A DNA stretch of 64,000 nucleotides from VAZQ01 sp050179645 (GTDB lineage: Bacteria > Pseudomonadota > Alphaproteobacteria > Rhizobiales > Xanthobacteraceae): assembly GCA_050179645.1 (NCBI GenBank), contig JBFXEX010000001.1:1-64000 (forward strand), written 5' to 3'. Below are positions 1 to 11,185 of this stretch, in pieces (positions within the stretch are counted from its first letter, which is position 1; each line of letters begins with the position of its first letter). The notes under the pieces are model-generated. The model had not been told where the DNA came from and did no database searches. It worked only from the letters and a program-made list of their open reading frames with translations. The translations under genes and the position numbers were made by a program.

Positions 1-420
1 GCCGAGGCGCTGGGCATGCGCAGCCTCGGCCGCACCGTCGACCTGCTCGGTCCCTACCAGGCGCAGGGCGCCTTCCTGATGCGGGCCTGGGCGCGCGATC
101 ACGGGCCGCTGCTGGAGCGCTATATCGCCGCCTATATCGAGGCCGTGCGCCATGTGCGCGACCAGAAGAACCGTGCCGGCAACGTCGCCCTGCTGATCGA
201 GAAGCTCAAACTCTCGCAGAAGGAGGCGGAGCGGACCTACGAACTCCTCCTCGATCCCGGCTTCGGCTATAAGCCGGACGCCCGGTTCGACCCCGAGGGC
301 TTCAAGAACATGCTGGCGCTGCGGGCCGAAATCCAGCGCCGGCCGAGCGACCAGACCGGCGACCCGACCCGCTATGTCGACCTCGGCTACTACGAGCGGG
401 CGATGCAGCTATTGCAGTAA
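1..420 (+). CDS. ABC transporter substrate-binding protein, C-terminal part (5' end outside window)
   Basis: The reading frame is open from base 1 and ends at TAA 418-420, so only the last 139 residues are present. The sequence is helical and hydrophilic, with the pattern 'LLERYIAAYIEAV' followed by a segment near 'LLDPGFGYKPDARFD', which resembles the C-terminal lobe of NitT/TauT-type (NMT1/SsuA-like) periplasmic binding proteins, where the last helices pack against the hinge. In that family the protein delivers a small organic or sulfonate/nitrate-type ligand to an ABC permease. The ligand cannot be told from this piece. No permease or ATPase follows; groES begins after a 171-base gap with its own promoter. 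Confidence 0.6.
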   Translation, partial: AEALGMRSLGRTVDLLGPYQAQGAFLMRAWARDHGPLLERYIAAYIEAVRHVRDQKNRAGNVALLIEKLKLSQKEAERTYELLLDPGFGYKPDARFDPEGFKNMLALRAEIQRRPSDQTGDPTRYVDLGYYERAMQLLQ

Positions 421-459
421 CCAAACGCGCGAAGGACTGGCCATAACTGGCCATTCGCC

Positions 460-488
460 TTGACTCTCCCGGTAGCAGGTCCTATTTC
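460..488 (+). promoter_or_regulatory. Probable sigma-70-type promoter of groESL
   Basis: TTGACT at 460-465 and TATTTC at 483-488 are separated by 17 bases. This is a good -35 and a fair -10 placed just upstream of the CIRCE operator and about 100 bases before groES. Transcription would start near or inside the operator, the usual geometry for HrcA repression. Confidence 0.6.
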
Positions 489-499
489 CGCGCCAGCGG

Positions 500-526
500 C
501 TGGCACTCTTTATTCTAGAGTGCTAA
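500..526 (+). promoter_or_regulatory. CIRCE operator (HrcA binding site)
   Basis: The inverted repeat is CTGGCACTC, nine bases, GAGTGCTAA. The family consensus is TTAGCACTC-N9-GAGTGCTAA, so the right half is perfect and the left half has two mismatches at its outer end. It sits between the promoter and groES, as in other alphaproteobacterial groESL operons, and implies HrcA-mediated heat-shock control. No hrcA gene lies in the window. Confidence 0.9.
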
Positions 527-591
527 CAGCCCGCCGGCCAAGCGGCCCGGCGGGCGCGTGCCGTAAGAACAGCGCTCCACGAGGACCAAAA

Positions 592-888
592 ATGGCCAAG
601 ACGAAATTCCGTCCCCTGCACGACCGCGTGGTCGTGAAGCGTATCGATGCCGAAGCGAAGACCAAGGGCGGCATCATCATCCCCGACACCGCCAAGGAAA
701 AGCCGCAGGAGGGCGAGGTCGTCGCCGTCGGCCCCGGCGGCCGCGACGAGGCGGGCAAGCTCATCCCGATCGACCTGAAGACCGGCGACAAGGTGCTGTT
801 CGGCAAGTGGTCGGGCACCGAGGTCAAGCTCGACGGCGAGGAGCTCCTGATCATGAAGGAGTCCGACATCATGGGCGTCATTGCCTGA
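592..888 (+). CDS. groES: Co-chaperonin GroES
   Basis: A 98-residue protein starting MAKTKFRPLHDRVV, the normal length for GroES. It forms the heptameric lid of the GroEL chamber. The mobile-loop region ('EAKTKGGIIIPDTAKEKPQE', residues ~19-38) and the C-terminal 'ILIMKESDIMGV'-like strand are intact. The start at ATG 592 is preferred over upstream in-frame codons because GAGGA lies at 581-585 with suitable spacing and because the N-terminus then matches the family. It is the first gene of groES-groEL, behind a CIRCE element. The 144-base gap to groEL carries a palindromic repeat. Confidence 0.98.
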   Translation: MAKTKFRPLHDRVVVKRIDAEAKTKGGIIIPDTAKEKPQEGEVVAVGPGGRDEAGKLIPIDLKTGDKVLFGKWSGTEVKLDGEELLIMKESDIMGVIA

Positions 889-897
889 TCTTTCTTT

Positions 898-1001
898 CCT
901 CGTCCTGAGGAGCGGGCGGAGCCTGCGTCTCGAAGGACGAAGGTACGAAATCCCGGGCCTCATCCTTCGAGACGGCGCTTTCGCGCCTCCTCAGGATGAG
1001 G
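898..1001. repeat. Palindromic intergenic repeat between groES and groEL
   Basis: Two ~44-base arms (about 899-942 and 958-1001) are inverted copies of each other, built around CCTCATCCTGAGGAG and GTCTCGAAGGATGAGG motifs. Each arm is itself an imperfect palindrome. The element would fold into a long hairpin in the groES-groEL transcript. Similar 'TCCTGAGGAG...TCTCGAAGGATGAGG' elements are widespread between genes in Bradyrhizobium relatives. It may stabilise or attenuate the groES-groEL mRNA, which is inference. Confidence 0.8.
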
Positions 1002-1032
1002 ATCAACAGCAACTCTCAGGAGCAAAACTGAA

Positions 1033-2673
<1,641 letters not shown>

Positions 2674-2701
2674 GTCCGCCCTCCACTCTCACGACGACCA
2701 A

Positions 2702-2727
2702 GGGCGCGGCGCATGCCGCGCCCTTTT
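2702..2727 (+). terminator. Intrinsic terminator of groESL
   Basis: GGGCGCGGC, loop GCAT, GCCGCGCCC, then TTTT. A perfect 9-bp GC-rich stem followed by a short T-run starts 28 bases after the groEL stop codon. Confidence 0.85.
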
Positions 2728-2747
2728 CGTTTGACGGACGAACCTCC

Positions 2748-2837
2748 CTCCGTTCGTCCCCGCGGACGCGGGGACCCAGTGCTACAAACTGCCGTGTGCG
2801 TTGCCCCTGGGACCCCGCTTCCGCGGGGACGAACGGA
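2748..2837. repeat. Palindromic intergenic repeat (CGTTCGTCCCCGCGG type)
   Basis: Arms at 2748-2779 and 2807-2837 are inverted copies, each containing CCGTTCGTCCCCGCG and GCGGGGACCCAG-type motifs. A 27-base spacer separates them. It lies between the groEL terminator and the next gene. Repeats with these arms occur in many copies in Rhizobiales genomes. Confidence 0.75.
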
Positions 2838-2892
2838 GATAGAGTCCGTGTTAATTCGAACGGGATAGTCTTCATCCTTTGACGGACCGACC

Positions 2893-3807
2893 ATGACTGA
2901 GCAGCCGCGAGCGAAATCGGTACTCACCGCGATCAGGCCGTTCCGCTGGCGCATCGCGTTCACCTATACGCTGACCGTGATCGAGGACCTGCTGGAACTG
3001 TCCTATCCGTGGGCGACCGGTCTCGCGATCAATGGTCTGCTGGCGCAGAACTACCGGATGATCGCGCCCGTGATGATCGCCTGGCTGCTGCACACGGCGA
3101 TCGGCTGCGGCCGGCAGATGTACGACACGCGCCTCTACACGCAGGTCTACAACACCATCGTCGTCGACACCGTGCTCCGCCAGCGCCAGTCCGGCATCGA
3201 GTCCACCAAGGTGGCGGCGCGCTCGGCGATGTCGCGCGAGTTCGTGACCTTCTTCGAGAAGGACATGCCGGTCCTGCTCAACACGGTGGTCAGCCTCGTC
3301 GGCTCCGCCGCCATCCTGTTCTACTACGACCTGGTGATGGGCGCGCTCGGCGTGATGCTGTTCATCCCGGTCGCGATCCTCAACCGCAACTACATGAAGC
3401 GCTCGCTCGCATTGAACGAGGGACTGAACAACCAGCTCGAACACGAGGTTCGGATCGTCGACAAGGCGCAGGAGGACGCGGTCGTCCGGCATTTCGCCGA
3501 GGTGCGCTCATGGCGCATCAAGCTCTCCGACGCCGACGCCTTCAACTGGACCATGATCGAAGCTCTGTCGATCCTGACCTTCCTGCTGGTGCTGCTGCGC
3601 GTCACCTACATGCCGGACGCCAATGTCGGCACCATCTTCGCGATCTTCGTCTACGTCTGGCGGCTGATGGAAAAGCTCGACATGATGCCGCAGATCGTCC
3701 AGCAGCTGATGCGTCTCAAGGACATCCGTCGCCGGATCGAGGCCGGGGCATCGATCGAGGCGGTCGCCGAAGAGATCCGGCGCACCGACGACAGTCCGCC
3801 GCGCTAG
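2893..3807 (+). CDS. ABC-transporter-like six-transmembrane protein without ATPase domain
   Basis: 304 residues with hydrophobic segments near residues 20-45, 55-75, 135-165 and 225-265, and the charged cytoplasmic-loop pattern of an ABC exporter membrane domain (for example 'ALNEGLNNQLEHEV', ~170-183). No Walker A, signature or Walker B motif follows, and the gene ends cleanly at 3807. The product is therefore a half-transporter membrane domain alone, placed in the inner membrane. It either works with an ATPase encoded elsewhere or has a non-transport role. It lies convergent to the FAD oxidoreductase gene (5-base gap), so the two are not an operon. Confidence 0.7.
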   Translation: MTEQPRAKSVLTAIRPFRWRIAFTYTLTVIEDLLELSYPWATGLAINGLLAQNYRMIAPVMIAWLLHTAIGCGRQMYDTRLYTQVYNTIVVDTVLRQRQSGIESTKVAARSAMSREFVTFFEKDMPVLLNTVVSLVGSAAILFYYDLVMGALGVMLFIPVAILNRNYMKRSLALNEGLNNQLEHEVRIVDKAQEDAVVRHFAEVRSWRIKLSDADAFNWTMIEALSILTFLLVLLRVTYMPDANVGTIFAIFVYVWRLMEKLDMMPQIVQQLMRLKDIRRRIEAGASIEAVAEEIRRTDDSPPR

Positions 3808-3812
3808 GCGCA

Positions 3813-5648
3813 TTACCACAGCTCGCGCACCGCGCGATGAGCCTGATCAATCGCCACATGGGCGTAGGCGTCCCAGCCGGCGTCGGAATTGGCGATGGCG
3901 ACGCGGCCGATAGGCTGGCGCGCCGCTTCCATCGTCGGAGCGAAATCGCGGTCATAGAGTGTGCTCGGCGTATACGCATAGCCGTGGGACCAGCGATTGA
4001 CGGTTATCGCCGCGATGTCGCGTGCGCTGGAAAAACCGCCGGGGCCGAGCATGCGGTCGAGCTGATCGCGGATTTCGCGCTCGAAGTCGGCGAACTCCAT
4101 CGCCAGCAGTTTGGCGCGGCCGAAGATGAACTGGGTGCGCGCGTCGTGGCCCGGCTCGACCGGCACATAGACCATGTGCAGGCACATCGGCTCGGATGGG
4201 TCGCGCGGGTGGGGGTAGCCACCCATGCTGACCGGAAAATCGAGCTTCACGCTGCTGTAGATCGACATCGGCGCCGTGATCTGGTGCACGCCGAGCTTCA
4301 CCCACGGGTGCCAGTTGCGCACCAGCACGTTGGTATACACGAGCGGAGCCTTGATATTCTTCGCCAGCGCCGCGCGCTGCACCGCCGGCACTTCCGGCAT
4401 GATGTAGGGGATCAGCATGTTGAAGCAGGCGAGCACGGCGTGCCGCGCCGCCACGCGGTGCACCGCGCCGTGCCGGACATAGCCGAGTTCGACACCGCCC
4501 GCGACGTTGCGAACATGGACACAGGTGCTGTCGAGCCGCAACCGCACGGCGGTACCGTCGACGTCAAGCATGGCATAGTCGAACGGCGCCAGCACGATGT
4601 CGTCCATGGTGTGGCCCGGCGCGACACTTGGAATCAGCGCGCGCACGAGGAGCCGTGCGAGCGACGCGTTGCCATCGGGGAAGTGATAGATGTAAGGCTC
4701 GTTGCGCTCCGGGCTGTCGACCGGCGGCAGCCCGAGCCCGCGGAAGCCTGGATAACCGGCATAGCGCGCATCCGACGCCGCCACCGCGTCGCAGCCGACC
4801 GCAAAGAAATCGAGCGTGCGGCCCTGGAAGCAATTCGCCACCTCCTCGCTGCAGCCCAGCACCTTAATGAGATAGTCGCGATAGCTCGTGGCTTCGAGCA
4901 GCGCGATCTTCTCCTCGGTGGACTTGCCGGCAAGCGGATCGGCGACACTCTCATAGAGCGCGATGAGCTGCGCCTTGCTCTGCGCCGAGACCGGAAACCC
5001 GTCGATGAACTCGCGCAGCGGTCGTGCATTGCTGCGCTTCCGGCTGAGATCGTCGTCCAGCACCCGGGTCGGGTCGCCGGCGACGAGCGTGTCCTGGCCG
5101 AACGCCTCGCGGGAAAAGAACACGCCACGCGACAGTCCAAGCGAAGGATAGAGGCTTCGCTCGAACGCGGTGTCGAAGCGCGCAACATCGACGCCGAGCG
5201 ATTGCAGCAGGCCCTTGGCGACCGGGCTGTAGAGCGTCCGCGGCGATTGCAACGACTCGCTGCCGCCGTATCCGATGACGAGCCGCCCATCGATCGTAAA
5301 CTCGTTGCGCTTGGCGTGGCCGCCGAAATCGTCGTGGTTGTCGAGAATGAGGATGCGGGCGTCCGGCTGCGCCTGGCGATAGAACCAGGCGGCTGCAAGC
5401 CCGCTGATGCCGCCGCCGACGACGATCAGGTCATAGCGCTCCTCGATCGGCAGCGCGTCGATGCGGAAGGTCTTGCCGTCGCGCAGGTCGTGGCCGACCT
5501 CGAACGAGCCGTCATGGTGCCCGCGCATGCCGGTCAGCGCCGGCGGATAGCGCAGCGGCTGTGCCGCAAGCTGCGCGGCGGGCGTCAGGCCGGCCGCAAC
5601 GGTTAGCGCCACGCCGTTGAGGAAATCGCGCCGGGTGATGTCGTGCAT
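3813..5648 (-). CDS. Tat-exported FAD/NAD(P)-binding oxidoreductase
   Basis: 611 residues from ATG 5648. The N-terminus has the twin-arginine motif TRRDFLNG followed by a hydrophobic stretch and AQL-A cleavage-like residues, so it is probably exported folded with its cofactor. The Rossmann motif 'DLIVVGGGISGLAAAW' (about residues 73-88) binds FAD, and a 'GGHAKRNEF' segment follows as in flavin amine-oxidase-like and phytoene-desaturase-like enzymes. The C-terminus contains 'GRVAIANSDAG', which fits the FAD-contacting end motif. A start eight codons upstream is possible, but the chosen start has GGCGAG before it and gives a standard Tat leader. The substrate is unknown. Confidence 0.75.
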   Translation of the reverse strand: MHDITRRDFLNGVALTVAAGLTPAAQLAAQPLRYPPALTGMRGHHDGSFEVGHDLRDGKTFRIDALPIEERYDLIVVGGGISGLAAAWFYRQAQPDARILILDNHDDFGGHAKRNEFTIDGRLVIGYGGSESLQSPRTLYSPVAKGLLQSLGVDVARFDTAFERSLYPSLGLSRGVFFSREAFGQDTLVAGDPTRVLDDDLSRKRSNARPLREFIDGFPVSAQSKAQLIALYESVADPLAGKSTEEKIALLEATSYRDYLIKVLGCSEEVANCFQGRTLDFFAVGCDAVAASDARYAGYPGFRGLGLPPVDSPERNEPYIYHFPDGNASLARLLVRALIPSVAPGHTMDDIVLAPFDYAMLDVDGTAVRLRLDSTCVHVRNVAGGVELGYVRHGAVHRVAARHAVLACFNMLIPYIMPEVPAVQRAALAKNIKAPLVYTNVLVRNWHPWVKLGVHQITAPMSIYSSVKLDFPVSMGGYPHPRDPSEPMCLHMVYVPVEPGHDARTQFIFGRAKLLAMEFADFEREIRDQLDRMLGPGGFSSARDIAAITVNRWSHGYAYTPSTLYDRDFAPTMEAARQPIGRVAIANSDAGWDAYAHVAIDQAHRAVRELW

Positions 5649-5774
5649 CGCGTCTCGCCGGTTTTGCAGCACCCCGGTACGTCGGGCGCGTTGCGGCCGG
5701 CGGCGATCAATCCATATCGATCAGGGCTAGGCAAGGCCGGCCACTATTCCGCAGCCCCGACAAATCGCCGGAGA

Positions 5775-6203
5775 TCAGTTGGTGGGAATCCGGAAGCGCA
5801 AGGTACGGGCGCCGGAGAAGGTGACGACGTTGCCCTCGCGACGCCAAGTCTTGGCATCGAGTAGCGCCTTGAGAATTTCGTCGTCGCCGCGCAGGCGTGC
5901 AGCATCGCACGGCCGGTTGGTCTTGGCCCCGGTCATGATCGAGATGATGCCGTCGACCACGACGATCTGGCCCTCGACGCTGTTGCACCAGAGATCGATG
6001 GTGGTCTCGCCCTGACGCCCGACCGCCAGGATCGGAATGCGCTTCGACCCCTTCATCGGTTGGGCGTCGAGCAAGAGCTCGCGATCGAACGGAAACTGCT
6101 CCTCGGCCCTCACGCCCGTGCCCGCGAGGCTGGCCGCCGCGATGCCGAGCGCCAGGGCCCAGCGGACGCAACGGCGCGTCATCCGATCGAGGCGCACAGA
6201 CAT
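5775..6203 (-). CDS. META-domain (HslJ-like) secreted protein
   Basis: 142 residues with an N-terminal signal sequence (RR-containing n-region, then 'ALALGIAAASLAGTGVRA'). The rest resembles a META/HslJ domain, ending in 'VTFSGARTLRFR', the usual closing strand pair. Two cysteines (in 'LWCNS' and 'RPCDA') could form a disulfide in the periplasm. Such proteins are often stress-related, but no biochemical role is established. The start at 6203 gives a clean signal peptide. The reading frame stays open far upstream, but that part is the antisense of the dienelactone hydrolase gene. Confidence 0.6.
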   Translation of the reverse strand: MSVRLDRMTRRCVRWALALGIAAASLAGTGVRAEEQFPFDRELLLDAQPMKGSKRIPILAVGRQGETTIDLWCNSVEGQIVVVDGIISIMTGAKTNRPCDAARLRGDDEILKALLDAKTWRREGNVVTFSGARTLRFRIPTN

Positions 6204-6359
6204 TGGGCGTCTCCGCTCGCGGTGTGTTGGTCGCGGCACCGGGCGACGCCGCCCGCCGACTTTCGCCTCTCTCCGGCGCGGCGGCAATGACCGGAAGGCC
6301 ACAGTTACGGAGAAATCCGGCCGTGCTAGGCTCGGGCAAAACCACCGAGAGGACATGTG

Positions 6360-7235
<876 letters not shown>

Positions 7236-7243
7236 TTGATCCA

Positions 7244-8224
7244 ATGAAACGACGAAAATTCATTGCGCTGCTCGGCGGGGTCATGGCGGTCCAGCCGCTT
7301 GCTGCCCGCGCACAGCAGCCGGCCAAACGTCTCGGCATTTTTGCGGCGAGCGCCACCAATCCGGTCATGGGGCCGGCGACCAAGGCCTTCTTCGACGAAT
7401 TGCGCAAGAGCGGATTCGTCGAAGGACGTAATCTGATTGTCGATCAAAAGCCGTCGGATATGGACTATTCAGCCTTGGGCGCACAAGCAGCGGCCATGGC
7501 CCGCGCCAACCCGGATGTCCTCGTCGCCCTGGGTTCAGAACCCCTGCTCGAGGCCTTTGTCCAGGCGAGCAAGACCATCCCCATCGTGTTCGTGGCGAAC
7601 AACTACGACCCGCTGGCCGGCGGATACGTGCAAAGTCTGGCGAGGCCCGGACGCAATATTACCGGCGTGTTCCTTCGTCAGACCGAGCTTGCGGAAAAGC
7701 AGGTCGCGCTCATGACGGAGGCTTTTCCGGAGCGGAAAAGACTTGCCGTGCTGTGGGACCGCATTTCCGCCGATCAGTTCGAGGCAGCACAGCGGCGCGC
7801 AGGCCTGCAGCACCTGGAAGTCATCTCGCGAAAAATGGAAAATCCTCCCTACGATCTCCGAGCGGCGTTCCAGGAGTTCGCCGACGCCAAGGCGGACATG
7901 TTGCTGCTGCTGTCCAGTCCGTTCTTTGCCATGCGCCGCGAGCAGGTCGTTTCACTCGCGATACAATACCGATTGCCGTCGATGTTCATCTTCAAGCCCT
8001 AAGTCATAGCCGGCGGGCTGATGTCCTATGGCGTGGACAATGTCGCGATGTATCGCCAAGGCGCGGTTTTCGCCGGCAAGATTCTCAACGGCGCCAGAGC
8101 GGGCGAATTGCCGGTGGAGCAGCCCACCAAGTTCGAATTGGTTCTCAACCTCAAGACCGCAAAGGCGCTCGGTGTCGAGCTTCCAACGACAATCTTGGTC
8201 CGCGCCGAAGAAGTGATCGAATGA
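7244..8224 (+). pseudogene. ABC substrate-binding protein (PF04392 family) broken by an in-frame stop
   Basis: The protein starts MKRRKFIALLGG, followed by a signal sequence 'VQPLAARAQQP', as in the many PF04392 (TrpX-like) binding proteins of Rhizobiales. TAA at 8000-8002 follows 'SMFIFKP'. The same frame then continues without a gap as 'VIAGGLMSYGVDN' to a natural C-terminus 'LVRAEEVIE' and stop at 8224. The family normally reads through this point, so a single sense codon (probably Tyr, TAC or TAT) has become TAA. The truncated product would lack about 74 residues of the second lobe. A sequencing error is possible. It overlaps the end of the hydrolase gene if GTG 7232 is used. Confidence 0.8.
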
Positions 8225-8242
8225 ACACAGGCTCTAGATCAA

Positions 8243-8422
8243 TCAACGCGCGGGACCGTTCGCAGCCGCGCGTATCTCCAGCACGAAATCGTAGATCAAC
8301 AGGAGAAGCACGCCGACGACGATGATAATGATCGGCAACGCCTGAACCCAGACCACCATGAAGCCGAGAAAGGCGGTCACCATTGCGATGCCGATGATGC
8401 CGCTGATCACGGTCATGGTCAT
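8243..8422 (-). CDS. Small two-helix membrane protein
   Basis: 59 residues starting MTMTVISGIIGIAMV. Two hydrophobic segments (about residues 4-26 and 29-46) are joined by a short turn, with a basic C-terminus. The start codon ATG overlaps the amidase stop by four bases (ATGA), so it is translationally coupled to the amidase as the last gene of the TRAP-amidase operon. No family function is recognised. It could be a small subunit or stability factor of the neighbouring membrane transporter, which is inference from position only. Confidence 0.6.
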   Translation of the reverse strand: MTMTVISGIIGIAMVTAFLGFMVVWVQALPIIIIVVGVLLLLIYDFVLEIRAAANGPAR

Positions 8423-9813
8423 GACGCCTTGCCTTTCCTGGTGCGGGCCGCGCCGGTCCCGGCCGTCGTCCTGGTCCGGCCACGACTGCCGCGCTCGAGC
8501 GTTCTGACAAGCCAGTGCGCACTGCGCAAGAGGCGCGCATCGTTTCCGCGCCGGCCGACGAGTTGCACGCCGATCGGCAGACCCGCCTCCGATCGCAACA
8601 GCGGCAACGTCACGGCCGGTGTGCCGAGATAGGTCCAGATCGTGCAGAAGACCGGATTGCCAGTCGATTCCAGGCCTCGTGGCGCCTCTCCGGGCGCAGC
8701 CGGCGTCAGGATGGCATCGTACTCGTCGAACACTCCCGCGAGCGCATTGTTCATGGGTTCGATCCCGACGACCGCGCGCGTATAGTCCACCGCTCTCCAC
8801 TCGCGGCCGCGCTCGATGATCTGGCGCAACGGCGCACTCAGCTGGTCGCGGGCCTGCTCGTAGTCGCGATGCAGATTGTGCGCCATCTCGACTTCCATGA
8901 CCGTGCGGTGCAGATCGATCGCCGGGTCGAAGCTTGTGCCAAGTTCCACCGTGCTCGCCTGCTCACCCAGCGCATCGACCAGTTCGGCGAAGGCCTCCCC
9001 GAGCATCGGCTCGGCGTATGTCCAGGCCGGCGACCGCACGAAGGCAAAGCGAGGCGGCAGTGGCGGCTCGCTCTCCGCCACCGCGGCAAACGGCGGCCGC
9101 GCAACGGGCCTGGTGTCGGGATCCTCGGCGTCGTAGCCGGTGAGCGTCTCGGCGAGCAGCGCCACGTCTTCGACCGTGCGCGCGAATAACCCGACATGGT
9201 CGAGCGTGCGCGACAGCATCAGTGCGCCGGTACGCGGGATCAATCCATGCGTCGGCTTGAAGCCAACCACGCCGCAGAACGCCGCCGGGCGGATGACCGA
9301 ACCGTTGGTCTGCGAACCGATCGCGCCCGGCACCATCGCGGCCGCAACCGCCGCCGCCGAGCCGCTCGACGATCCGCCGGGCGTGCGGCCGGGGTCATGC
9401 GGGTTGCGGGTCTTGCCGGGATGGAAATAGGCATATTCCGTAGTCACGGTCTTGCCCATGATCACGGCGCCGGCCTCGCGCAGCCGGGCAACCGCGGCGG
9501 CATCGTGACGCGGGGTCCGGCCCGACCACAGCGGCGACCCCAGTTCGGTCGGCATGTCGCCGGTGTCGAAGATGTCCTTGATCCCGATCGGAACGCCATG
9601 CAGCGGACCCACTGCCCCGCCGTTCTGGCGGTGCAGGTCGAGGGCCTGCGCCTGCCGCAGCGCATGGTCGCGATCGAGAAACGCCCAGGCCTGCACCTCG
9701 GCATCGACCTCATCGATGCGCTTGAGGCAATCGCTGACGAGCTCGACCGAACTGATCCGGCCATCGCGAATATCCGCGGCCGCCTGGCTCAGCGTGAGTG
9801 CGGCGAGACTCAT
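8419..9813 (-). CDS. Amidase (amidase-signature family)
   Basis: 464 residues. The Ser-cisSer-Lys catalytic set is present: Lys79 in 'GIKDIFDTG', the Ser-rich 'GGSSSGSAAAVAAAM' (residues 146-160) and the nucleophile region 'GSQTNGSVIRPA' (Ser172). Enzymes of this family hydrolyse carboxamides to acid plus ammonia, usually in the cytoplasm, and no signal peptide is seen. It lies 20 bases after the TRAP large permease gene on the same strand, which suggests that an imported amide or amide-derived acid is handled by this operon. The particular substrate is not readable from the sequence. Confidence 0.9.
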   Translation of the reverse strand: MSLAALTLSQAAADIRDGRISSVELVSDCLKRIDEVDAEVQAWAFLDRDHALRQAQALDLHRQNGGAVGPLHGVPIGIKDIFDTGDMPTELGSPLWSGRTPRHDAAAVARLREAGAVIMGKTVTTEYAYFHPGKTRNPHDPGRTPGGSSSGSAAAVAAAMVPGAIGSQTNGSVIRPAAFCGVVGFKPTHGLIPRTGALMLSRTLDHVGLFARTVEDVALLAETLTGYDAEDPDTRPVARPPFAAVAESEPPLPPRFAFVRSPAWTYAEPMLGEAFAELVDALGEQASTVELGTSFDPAIDLHRTVMEVEMAHNLHRDYEQARDQLSAPLRQIIERGREWRAVDYTRAVVGIEPMNNALAGVFDEYDAILTPAAPGEAPRGLESTGNPVFCTIWTYLGTPAVTLPLLRSEAGLPIGVQLVGRRGNDARLLRSAHWLVRTLERGSRGRTRTTAGTGAARTRKGKAS

Positions 9814-9833
9814 GATTCGTCGTCCTCAGCGTC

Positions 9834-11183
9834 CTATCGCGGCGCGTACAGGTAATCCGGAAGCCAGAGCGTGATCTGCGGAAACAGATAGACCAGGACC
9901 ATGGTCGCGAACACCATGAACACGAACGGCAGCGAACCGTTGAAAATGTCCGTCAGCTTCACCCACGGCGGCGCCACGCCCTTGAGATAGAACGCCGCCA
10001 TCGCGACCGGCGGGGTGTTGAAGGCGGTCTGCGTATTGAGCGCCACCAGGATGCCGAAGAAGATCGGGTCGACGTTGAACTTCGGCAGCAGCGGCAGGAA
10101 GATCGGCACGAAAATGATGATGATCTCGGTCCATTCCAGCGGCCACCCAAGCAGGAAGATGATGAACTGGGTGAGGATCAGGAATCCGGTCGACGACAAA
10201 TTGAGTGACAGGAAGAAGTTCTCGACGACATGGTGCCCGCCGAGCACGGCAAAGACCGCGGAGAACGTCCACGAGCCGATGAACAGGTAGCAGACCATCG
10301 CCGTTGCCCGAGCGGTCAGATAGACCGAATCCCTGAGCATGGTGAAGTTGAGCGCTCCGTAGGCGCCGGCGAGGACGATGCTTGCAAGCGCGCCGGCGCC
10401 TGCGGCTTCCGATGGCGTCGCGAGGCCGAAGAGGATGGCGCCGAGCACCGATACGATCAGAAGCATCAACGGCAGGAACGAGGTCGCCAGCGCCCACAAG
10501 ACCTTGCCGAGCGGCACGTCGGTCTGCTCCTTGGGGAGCTTGGGACACAGCGCCGGGTTGATCATCGCGCGGGAAATCACATAAAGCACGTAAAAGCCGG
10601 CGAGCATGAACCCGGGAAAGAAGGCAGCGGCATAGAGCTTGACCGCGGATACGCCGGCGGTCGCCGCGTAGACGATCAGAAGAATGCTGGGCGGGATCAG
10701 GATCCCGAGACAGCCGCCCGCGCACACCACGCCGGCGGAGAGCTTGACGTCATAGCCCGCGCGCAGCATGGCGGGAAACGCCAACAGCCCCATCAGCGTC
10801 ACCACGGCCCCGACAATGCCGGTTGCGGTCGCAAACATCGCGCAGGTGATCAGCGTCGCCACCGCAAGCGCGCCGGGAACGTTCTTCATCGAGATTTGCA
10901 GCGAATGAAACAGGCGGTCGAGAATATTGGCGCGCTCGACCACGTAGCCCATGAACAGGAATAACGGGATCGCGGTGAGCACGTCGCTCGACATAACCTC
11001 GAACGCCTTCTGCACCAGCAGGGTGAAGATGCGGTTCTGGGTTATTTCCTGACCGGGGACGTAATAGGCGTAGTAGCCGAAACCCACGCCCATCGCCATC
11101 AGCGTGAAGGCGATGGGAAAGCCGAGCATGATGATGAAAATGAACAGTCCCAGCATCAACATGCCGACCTGCGGGTCAGTCAT
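9834..11183 (-). CDS. dctM: TRAP transporter large permease (DctM)
   Basis: 449 residues and strongly hydrophobic throughout, with about 12 predicted helices, the usual size for DctM. Family patterns include 'GFPIAFTLMAMGVGFG' near the N-terminus, 'PLFLFMGYVVERANI' and 'GCLGILIPPSILLIVYA'. It forms the sodium-coupled translocation channel of a tripartite ATP-independent periplasmic transporter in the inner membrane, together with DctQ. It begins two bases after the dctQ stop, so the pair is co-translated. Family knowledge says the substrate is chosen by the DctP receptor encoded upstream. Confidence 0.95.
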   Translation of the reverse strand: MTDPQVGMLMLGLFIFIIMLGFPIAFTLMAMGVGFGYYAYYVPGQEITQNRIFTLLVQKAFEVMSSDVLTAIPLFLFMGYVVERANILDRLFHSLQISMKNVPGALAVATLITCAMFATATGIVGAVVTLMGLLAFPAMLRAGYDVKLSAGVVCAGGCLGILIPPSILLIVYAATAGVSAVKLYAAAFFPGFMLAGFYVLYVISRAMINPALCPKLPKEQTDVPLGKVLWALATSFLPLMLLIVSVLGAILFGLATPSEAAGAGALASIVLAGAYGALNFTMLRDSVYLTARATAMVCYLFIGSWTFSAVFAVLGGHHVVENFFLSLNLSSTGFLILTQFIIFLLGWPLEWTEIIIIFVPIFLPLLPKFNVDPIFFGILVALNTQTAFNTPPVAMAAFYLKGVAPPWVKLTDIFNGSLPFVFMVFATMVLVYLFPQITLWLPDYLYAPR

Positions 11184-11185
11184 GT

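Noticed and set aside
3009..5606. 865-codon open frame on the plus strand
   Set aside because: It spans the end of the ABC-like gene and runs antisense to the FAD oxidoreductase gene. Composition is Arg/His/Ala-rich with no family motif, typical of GC-rich antisense frames.
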